From: a virus
Strand: one strand, 5' to 3'
Length of the DNA: 32,482 bases
Virus record (IMG/VR): IMGVR_UViG_3300017989_000297
Span: 1 to 32,482 of that record
In this document: positions 5,872-11,240 of the stretch, in pieces
Layout: every line of letters starts with the position of its first letter
How positions within the stretch are numbered: the stretch's first letter is position 1
The notes under the pieces: model-generated
What the model was told of the DNA's origin: nothing
The model's database searches: none
The model's input: only the letters and a program-made list of their open reading frames with translations
Position numbers and translations under genes: made by a program

Positions 5872-7418
5872 CGTATGCGGGAGCTCGAGAGGGTCCGGCG
5901 GATTGCGGCGCTCGAGAGCCGGCTGCGGCCGACCCGGAGCGCCTGGTCGAGAACGCGCTCGACCCTACCGGAACGGCCGACCCGGCGCGAGATGAGGAGC
6001 TCGAGCGCCTCGGTCCGGTTGATCCCGAGCTCGAAACAGACCACCGGCAGCGCCGCCGCGACGAGGAGCTCGACGAGCGGCGCGATCGCCACCGCCTCGC
6101 CGGCGTTGGGGTTCAACGTGAGCCCGAGCGAGACCGCCGGACCTAGCGCGATGGCCCCGCCCGGCGCCGGGTTCACTCCGGTCTGGATCCCGACAATCGA
6201 ACCGACGGCGGTGGCCAGCGCGCTTTCGGGGTTCGTCGCGATCAGGAGCGCCACGAGCGGGGAGGTCGCGACGGCCGCCGACGCGTCGGGCACGAGAGTC
6301 CTCAGGAGCTCGAGCGCCGGGCCGGTGGCGATCGAGCCCGCTGGGTCTGGCGACACCGACGTGTCGAAGTTGAAAGCGCCGATCTCCCACCCGAACCCGT
6401 CGAGGTTGTGCTGCTCCCCGGCCGCGTCGAACTCGCCCCCGCTTCCGAGCGGGATGAACAGGTAGCCGGCGTCCGTGCCGGTGTTGATGAGCTTCGAGAG
6501 CCCGGCGCCGGACGGCTGGAAGGCGCCGACGGCCGGACGCTCCCATGTGTTCGCGGCGGTCTGGCCGGTGAAGCTGTTCGCACCGGTCGCGCTCGAGTCC
6601 CCGGACACGCAATGCCGGAACTCAGCGATCGCGCCGACGTTGAAGTCCTGATTGCCGGCGACCGCGTAGCCGTTCTCGATCGCGCTGCAATTGATTACGC
6701 GCGCGTTCGTGTTGCCCGTCGCCTCGAACCCGGTGCCGAACGAGCTGGTAGACGGGAACCCGATCAGTGCCTGCCGTATCTGGTAGGCGTTGCAATTGAC
6801 GAACCGGGCCTCTCCCGAGCCGAAGGTCGTAAGGTCGCGGAAGCCGTAGCGCGGACCCACCCGACCGGTGCTCGTCGTGTTGTTAGAACCGATCGCGGTG
6901 CAATTGGTGAACGTCGCCGCTCCAGTCACGCCGACCGAAGCCTGGAACACGTTGTTCGCGGCGTTGCTCCCCCCGTTGTGCTCGGCGTGGATCGAGTCCA
7001 CCCAGATTCCCCGGTCCACTCGCACACACCGGAGGATCGCGGTCGAGCTCGAGCTCGGCATCAGGACGCCGAGCAGCCCGCTCCCGTAGCCGCAATGTCC
7101 GAACCGGAGGTGGTCCTCCTGAATCCGAACTACGCTGTTCGTGCGCTGGAGAGCGGCTCCCGTTCCCGCGGAAGGGTTGTAGCCGTTGCCCATCGCGGGT
7201 CGGATCCACCGGAAGCGCGTCGCGTCCGACACTCCCCCGTAGAACGTGTTGCGCAGGAACAGGAGCGAGCCAAGGACCAGCGGCGTCGGCTGGATGATCT
7301 CGGCGATACGAACCTCGTCGAGCGCCGGGAGGTCGAGCGTCCTCGTCGCCGTATCCCAAGCGGCGAGGGTCGTGTAGGTCCCCCCGCTCCCGACAGTCTC
7401 GACGACCTCGGTGGGCAC
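5868..7418 (-). CDS. Beta-helix-like tail spike/surface protein with C-terminal 20-residue repeats
   Basis: A 516-residue protein from GTG 7418, three bases after the sulfatase stop position. Residues about 1-350 look like a right-handed parallel beta-helix: regularly spaced short strands with Asn/Cys rungs (NCTAIG at 172, NCNAYQI at 208, NCSAIENG at 243, RHCVSGDSS at 268) as in pectate-lyase-like and tail-spike proteins. No catalytic residues can be assigned. Residues 357-456 are five tandem repeats of exactly 20 residues, each beginning with Pro. The final 60 residues are helical and very Arg-rich (LISRRVGRSGRVERVLDQALR). The protein is probably a virion spike that binds or cleaves surface glycan; the repeats may form an extended stalk or trimer interface. 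The stop overlaps the BppU-like gene (ATGA). Confidence 0.6.
   Translation of the reverse strand: MPTEVVETVGSGGTYTTLAAWDTATRTLDLPALDEVRIAEIIQPTPLVLGSLLFLRNTFYGGVSDATRFRWIRPAMGNGYNPSAGTGAALQRTNSVVRIQEDHLRFGHCGYGSGLLGVLMPSSSSTAILRCVRVDRGIWVDSIHAEHNGGSNAANNVFQASVGVTGAATFTNCTAIGSNNTTSTGRVGPRYGFRDLTTFGSGEARFVNCNAYQIRQALIGFPSTSSFGTGFEATGNTNARVINCSAIENGYAVAGNQDFNVGAIAEFRHCVSGDSSATGANSFTGQTAANTWERPAVGAFQPSGAGLSKLINTGTDAGYLFIPLGSGGEFDAAGEQHNLDGFGWEIGAFNFDTSVSPDPAGSIATGPALELLRTLVPDASAAVATSPLVALLIATNPESALATAVGSIVGIQTGVNPAPGGAIALGPAVSLGLTLNPNAGEAVAIAPLVELLVAAALPVVCFELGINRTEALELLISRRVGRSGRVERVLDQALRVGRSRLSSAAIRRTLSSSRIR
6051..6350 (-). repeat. Five tandem 60-base units coding for 20-residue repeats
   Basis: Residues 357-456 of the spike divide into five 20-residue units with no gaps. 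They begin PDPAGSIATG, PDASAAVATS, PESALATAVG, PAPGGAIALG and PNAGEAVAIA. The shared pattern is Pro, a turn with Gly/Ala, a small-hydrophobic alternation, a second Pro or Ser at position 11, an aliphatic run and usually Asn or Val at position 20. DNA identity between units is low, so the repeat is conserved at protein level and is old or selected. Confidence 0.75.
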
Positions 7419-7421
7419 GGC

Positions 7422-8756
7422 CTACGGGAACAGGTCGAGGAGCGCCTGGAGCTCGAGCTCGAGCGCCGGGTCGTCCACGGGCGCGAGCTCGAGCGGGTCG
7501 CTCGGGAGGTGGAACAGCCCGCGGAACGCCTCGGCCCCGCCCGTCTCATCCACGCGGAGCTTCCACCCGTCGGCGCGGACGATCGCGCGCTCGCGCGCGT
7601 TGAACCCCGCCGGCCCGGGCTCGCCGAGCTCGGGCGCGTAGTTCGGGAAGAACCGCTCCGCAAACAGCCACTCCCGCGGCGGCGCCGAGCTCCACGGCAC
7701 GAGCGCGCCGGCGAACGAGACCCCGTCGGTCGGGGCCGGGATCGGGAGCCCGAGGAGCTCCTCGAGCGTCGCCCAAAGGTCGAGGACGGAGACGAGCTGG
7801 CGACGAGCTCCCGGACGGATGCCGGGGCCGCGGACGTAGAGCGGGGTCTCGATCGCGAGCTCGGTGACTCCCGGGGCGCCGGCCTTCGCGAACACGGGCA
7901 CCGGCGGCGGCGGCGGCATGGCCGAGCCGTTGTCGCACGAGACGACCACGAGCGTCGTGCACGGATCGAGAACCTCGAGCACGGTGCCGAGCCGGTCGTC
8001 GAGCGCCTCGATCATGCTCTCGAACTCGAGGCGCCCGTCCCCGGCCGTCGGCGGCCCGGTGTAGTACGGGGCCGGCGCCTCGTGGAACGGCGCGTGGGCG
8101 GCGGTGAACGAGAGCCACAGGAACCGCGGCTCGCCCTCGTGCTCGAGCCACCACTCCCGAGCCGCTCGAGCTTGGGCGGCGGTCGCGTACTCGGTCGTCA
8201 CGGTCTCGACCCCGTCGTCGATCCGGCCCCACGAGAAGTAGGTACCGGCGCCGGCGGTGGCCCCGAGGTTGTGCGACGCGACCGCGCGCGCGAACTCGAA
8301 CCCGAGGAGCTCGGGCGCGTCCTCGAGCGGGTACTCGACGCCGGCCGAGAGGTGCCATTTCCCGACCTTGCAGGTCCGGTAGCCGGCGCGCGTGAACGCG
8401 TCCGCGAGCGTCGGCGCGTCCTGCTCGACGTCGTTCGGGTCGCCCTTCTTGATGATCCTCCCGATCCCCTGGCGCCTCGAGTAGACCCCGAGGAGAGCCG
8501 AGACCCGAGACGCGCTGCAGACCGGTCCGGTCGTGTACGCGCGCGCGAACCGCGCCGAGCTCGCCCGGAATGCGTCGAGGTTCGGCGTCGCGACCGTCGG
8601 GTCGTCCTCGAGGTCGAACGTCCCGACGTCGTCGAGGTCCACCAGGACGACGTCGAGCGGGCGGAGCGGGAGCGCGGGGCCGGGCTCGAACTGGAACGCC
8701 TCGAGAGCCACGGCCCCGCACACCGACAGGAGGAGCGCGGGGACCGGGCTTCTCAT
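7422..8756 (-). CDS. Arylsulfatase family (S1-type) enzyme with signal peptide
   Basis: A 444-residue sulfatase predicted to hydrolyse sulfate esters. Residues 1-21 form an N-terminal hydrophobic signal-like segment. Recognisable family blocks, in order, are: metal-binding D42-D43 (VLVDLDDVG); TPNLDAF at 57; the formylglycine site C80-S-A-S-R84 followed by LLG; GKWHL with K133 and H135; H221 (FTAAHAPF); D275-N276 (SCDNGS); and K399 (DGWKL). The site has Ala where aerobic enzymes usually have Pro (C-x-A-x-R), a variant known to be accepted by maturases. Length is near the family's small end. Start ATG 8756 overlaps the preceding gene's stop (ATGA). No maturase gene is visible, so host maturation is inferred. 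It sits among fibre and spike genes, so a role in stripping host sulfated polysaccharide is likely, though substrate is unknown. Confidence 0.88.
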   Translation of the reverse strand: MRSPVPALLLSVCGAVALEAFQFEPGPALPLRPLDVVLVDLDDVGTFDLEDDPTVATPNLDAFRASSARFARAYTTGPVCSASRVSALLGVYSRRQGIGRIIKKGDPNDVEQDAPTLADAFTRAGYRTCKVGKWHLSAGVEYPLEDAPELLGFEFARAVASHNLGATAGAGTYFSWGRIDDGVETVTTEYATAAQARAAREWWLEHEGEPRFLWLSFTAAHAPFHEAPAPYYTGPPTAGDGRLEFESMIEALDDRLGTVLEVLDPCTTLVVVSCDNGSAMPPPPPVPVFAKAGAPGVTELAIETPLYVRGPGIRPGARRQLVSVLDLWATLEELLGLPIPAPTDGVSFAGALVPWSSAPPREWLFAERFFPNYAPELGEPGPAGFNARERAIVRADGWKLRVDETGGAEAFRGLFHLPSDPLELAPVDDPALELELQALLDLFP

Positions 8757-9202
8757 CAGGTGCCGCTCCGGATCTGGACGGCGCCCTCGGCGTTCCAGTT
8801 GATCGTCAGGTCGGCGCCGCTCGGCGAGAACGGGAACCCGCCCGAATCGAAGTAGACGAGGAGCGGGCTGTCCCCGTCCACGGTCACGAACTTGTAGAGG
8901 AGCGCGGCCTGCACGTCGCGCGTCCCGACGCCGAGGCTCGAGAACACGGTCGCGGCGGCCGGGAGCTCGACGCGGCTGTTCGGGGCGTCGATCGCGGGCG
9001 GCGACTGCACGAGGGTCTGGCGCGCGTACGGCGTGCCGTCGTGCTCGTCGAGCGTGCCGACGTCGCCGACGAACTTGGCCGTCGTGTCGGTGTCGGCCGT
9101 CGTGTTCGTCATCACGAGGAGCACGCGGAGGGTGTCGTTCTCCAGGTCGATCTCGCCCTTGAACAGCGCGAGGAGCCCCTCGAGGTACCAGAAGTTAGCC
9201 AT
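8756..9202 (-). CDS. Small virion-structural-type protein
   Basis: A 148-residue, beta-rich acidic protein beginning MANFWYLEGLLALFKGEID, then LENDTLRVLLVMTNTTADTDT. This opening (a short helix, then a statement of a few strands with an aliphatic RVLLV core) is common in small phage proteins annotated as structural and placed next to tail fibre genes. The C-terminal half (SRVELPAAATVFSSLGVGTRDVQAALLYKFV and LLVYFDSGGFPFSPSG) is also typical. It probably decorates the tail or fibre, but the exact role is not known. Its stop overlaps the sulfatase start, so the two are co-translated. Upstream is a 112-base gap with no clear gene. Confidence 0.6.
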   Translation of the reverse strand: MANFWYLEGLLALFKGEIDLENDTLRVLLVMTNTTADTDTTAKFVGDVGTLDEHDGTPYARQTLVQSPPAIDAPNSRVELPAAATVFSSLGVGTRDVQAALLYKFVTVDGDSPLLVYFDSGGFPFSPSGADLTINWNAEGAVQIRSGT

Positions 9203-9314
9203 CGGATTCGTCCGGGGGTTGAGCGGTGGAAGGTGCCCCCGATCGAACTGCGCGGGCTTTTTGTCCCGGGGACGATGCGGGGGCGTGGAGGAGCGATCTC
9301 CGGAGGCGAGCCTA

Positions 9315-9425
9315 TCAGCGTCCCGCCACGACCGACAGGAGCCACAGGAGCACGAGCGCCGCGAAAATCAGACACGCCGGACCGGGGTCCGGGTCATCCC
9401 CCCCGGCCGGCTCGGATCTCCTCAC
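9315..9425 (-). CDS. Possible 36-residue single-span membrane peptide
   Basis: A GTG at 9425, inside the end of the preceding gene, opens a 36-residue frame. It starts MRRSEPAGGDDPDPGPA and continues with a clear membrane span (CLIFAALVLLWLLSVVAG), ending in Arg. The charge layout (basic N-terminus, acidic linker, hydrophobic C-terminal half) is sensible for a small tail-anchored peptide. It is the fourth small membrane protein in this cluster. The start is uncertain, because the nearest purine-rich motif (AAGGA) is about 13 bases upstream. The frame could be chance. Confidence 0.35.
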   Translation of the reverse strand: MRRSEPAGGDDPDPGPACLIFAALVLLWLLSVVAGR

Positions 9426-9696
9426 GGACGTCCGCGAGTCCTTGCGCCAGGACGTCGTCGCGCTCCTTGAGGTAGACCCGGAACTGCTCCTGCGCCTGGT
9501 TGCACCGTCGAGCCTCTTCCTCCATTGCCCCAACGAACGCCACATGGGTCTTGACGAGGCTCTCGGCGAGCGGGAACAGCCGGCGAGCTCCCCACAACGT
9601 CGCGGCGACGAAAAGGAGGAGCAGGAAGGTCGGCAGCCCGAAGTCGCGGACGAACGAGGTCCAGACGTCAGGAGAGATCGCGGTCTCGGGGGTCAT
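9394..9696 (-). CDS. Small membrane protein with C-terminal coiled coil, holin-like candidate
   Basis: A 100-residue protein with ATG 9696. A short soluble N-terminus is followed by one transmembrane helix (about 20-37, LPTFLLLLFVAATLWGAR). A long charged helix then follows (about 42-95, MEEEARRCNQAQEQFRVYL and ERDDVLAQGLADVREEIRA), likely a cytoplasmic coiled coil. This layout, one span plus charged helix, is like small holin or antiholin proteins of the BhlA/UviB type, but the residues do not allow a firm call. It overlaps the preceding membrane-protein gene by 29 bases, which implies tight co-expression. No endolysin lies next to it. Confidence 0.55.
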   Translation of the reverse strand: MTPETAISPDVWTSFVRDFGLPTFLLLLFVAATLWGARRLFPLAESLVKTHVAFVGAMEEEARRCNQAQEQFRVYLKERDDVLAQGLADVREEIRAGRGG

Positions 9697-10009
9697 CGGC
9701 GGCGAGCGAGGGGAATCGGAGGATGCCGAGGTCGTGGAGGTGGACCACGACCGCGGCGAGGATGAGGATCGGAGCGAGCGCGCCGAGCCACGCCTCGAGT
9801 AACCCGAGGTCGGAGCCGTGCGGCGCGTGGAGTCGCGCGGCGTGATGGATCTCGTCGGCGACGAGCGACAAGAACCCGAGCACGAACAGGACCACCGCTA
9901 CGCGGCTCATGCGTCCGCGGAGACACACCACGAACACGAGGAGCAGGATGCTCGAGACCGTGCCGACGATCGGCGCGAGCTCGCCGAGGAATCCGGGGCC
10001 GGGAAGCAT
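9668..10009 (-). CDS. Three-span membrane protein, unknown (lysis-region candidate)
   Basis: ATG 10009 overlaps the stop of the first tail fibre (ATGA), giving 113 residues. Three hydrophobic spans are visible: about 9-28 (LAPIVGTVSSILLLVFVVCL), 35-51 (VAVVLFVLGFLSLVADE) and 72-92 (WLGALAPILILAAVVVHL). Between spans two and three lies a His-rich loop (EIHHAARLHAPHG). Class I holins have three spans and similar length, so this could be a holin, but phage membrane proteins of unknown role are also common. Position after a fibre gene is compatible with a lysis module. Confidence 0.55.
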   Translation of the reverse strand: MLPGPGFLGELAPIVGTVSSILLLVFVVCLRGRMSRVAVVLFVLGFLSLVADEIHHAARLHAPHGSDLGLLEAWLGALAPILILAAVVVHLHDLGILRFPSLAADDPRDRDLS

Positions 10010-11235
10010 CAGAGCTCCGCGTCGGCCTCCCAATTGCATTCGTACTCGTCGAGAGACGCGGGAGCCGTGGTGCATTCCGGCGAGCCCGTCGCGTACGCGC
10101 TCCGCGAGCTCGCCTCGGTGCCGGCGACCGTTCGCACGACGCCGCCCCACAGGATCCGGTCGGGCGTCGAGGCGCCCACCCCGCCCGTGTACCAGGTCAT
10201 CGTCGGCTCGTCGCGCTTCACGACCTTGAAGGGTCGGTTCGCGCCTTTGTTGACGAGCCCCGACGCGGGGACGTAGGCGCCGTTCACGGTCGAGACGACC
10301 TCGGACACCGACGGCGCGTGGTCCCCGTTCGTGCTCTTTTCGTAGTACCGGAGACACGAGAGGAGCTCGTCGGCTTCGCGCACCGCCTCGAACTCGGACG
10401 CGAGCACGCCGCGCTCGAGCTGGACGTGCGAGACGTCCACGTCGAACGTCGCGGATTGATCGAACTCGAGGAGCGCCTCGAGGTAGTGGTCGGGCGCACC
10501 GGTGAACAGCCCGACCGTCTTGCCGGCGAGGCTTCCGAGCGTGAACGACGCGGTGTACCGGTTCCACGAGCTCGTCAGCGTGATCGGCGAGCGGGTGAGC
10601 GTGACGGGCGACGAGCCGGTGCTCCCGAAGTCCTGAATCAGCTTGGGGACGACCTGCGTGCTGCCCGCGTTGATCCGCGCGTAGAACGAGAGCGCGACCT
10701 TCAGCCCCGCGAACGTACGGACGTCCTCGATCCGTTGGGACATCGTCGGCGGCTCGTTCGCGAATCCGGCGACGGCGTTGAGGTTGAGGAAGAACTGCGG
10801 CGCGACGAGGTTCTGCGGGAGCGTCTCCGCGGTCACGTCGAGCGGGTGCTCGTCTTGGAGCACGCGGAGGTCGCCGGCGCCGGTCGGGATCTGAAACCTC
10901 CACCGGTCCACGTAGTACGGCTCGGTCGTCGCCGACGTGTACGCGACGCCGACGGTCACGACCGCGGTGGGGAACCGCTGGTTCACGGAGAACGCCGCGT
11001 TGATCAGCGCGTTCTTGCGGAACACGCCGGGCGCCACGCGCGCGTCGATCGCCTGGAGCAGTTGCGTGTTGTCGGCCTTGTCGAGCACGAGCCCGGAACC
11101 CTCGATCGTCGAGACGATCTCCTCCTGCACCGCGTTCAGCCAGTCGCCGGAGACCTCGGTGGGCGCGAGTCCGAGGACCGGGTCCTTCTCGACGAACAGG
11201 GAATTGACGGCGGTGGCGGTGTCGATCCGATGCAT
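10009..11235 (-). CDS. Tail fibre protein with carbohydrate-binding-type middle domain
   Basis: A 408-residue fibre. Residues 1-65 (MHRIDTATAVNSLF, then DWLNAVQEEIVSTIEGSG) form the same attachment module as in the fibre at 3742-4797. Residues about 78-300 match the widespread fibre domain that opens with AAFSVNQRF, contains YVDRWRFQI, SQRIEDVRTFAGLK, SFYARINAG, SSWNRYTASF and FDVDVSHVQLERG, and ends with the hallmark ELLSCLRYYEK. Proteins with this domain bind host surface glycan or lipopolysaccharide. The last 100 residues are a variable C-terminal part. It starts at ATG 11235, five bases after the gp48-like gene, as expected for a fibre at the end of the baseplate module. Confidence 0.85.
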   Translation of the reverse strand: MHRIDTATAVNSLFVEKDPVLGLAPTEVSGDWLNAVQEEIVSTIEGSGLVLDKADNTQLLQAIDARVAPGVFRKNALINAAFSVNQRFPTAVVTVGVAYTSATTEPYYVDRWRFQIPTGAGDLRVLQDEHPLDVTAETLPQNLVAPQFFLNLNAVAGFANEPPTMSQRIEDVRTFAGLKVALSFYARINAGSTQVVPKLIQDFGSTGSSPVTLTRSPITLTSSWNRYTASFTLGSLAGKTVGLFTGAPDHYLEALLEFDQSATFDVDVSHVQLERGVLASEFEAVREADELLSCLRYYEKSTNGDHAPSVSEVVSTVNGAYVPASGLVNKGANRPFKVVKRDEPTMTWYTGGVGASTPDRILWGGVVRTVAGTEASSRSAYATGSPECTTAPASLDEYECNWEADAEL

Positions 11236-11240
11236 GGCTG

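Noticed and set aside
9203-9314. Plus-strand GC hairpin followed by TTTTT as a terminator
   Set aside because: Stem is only about four pairs and every supported gene here is on the minus strand.
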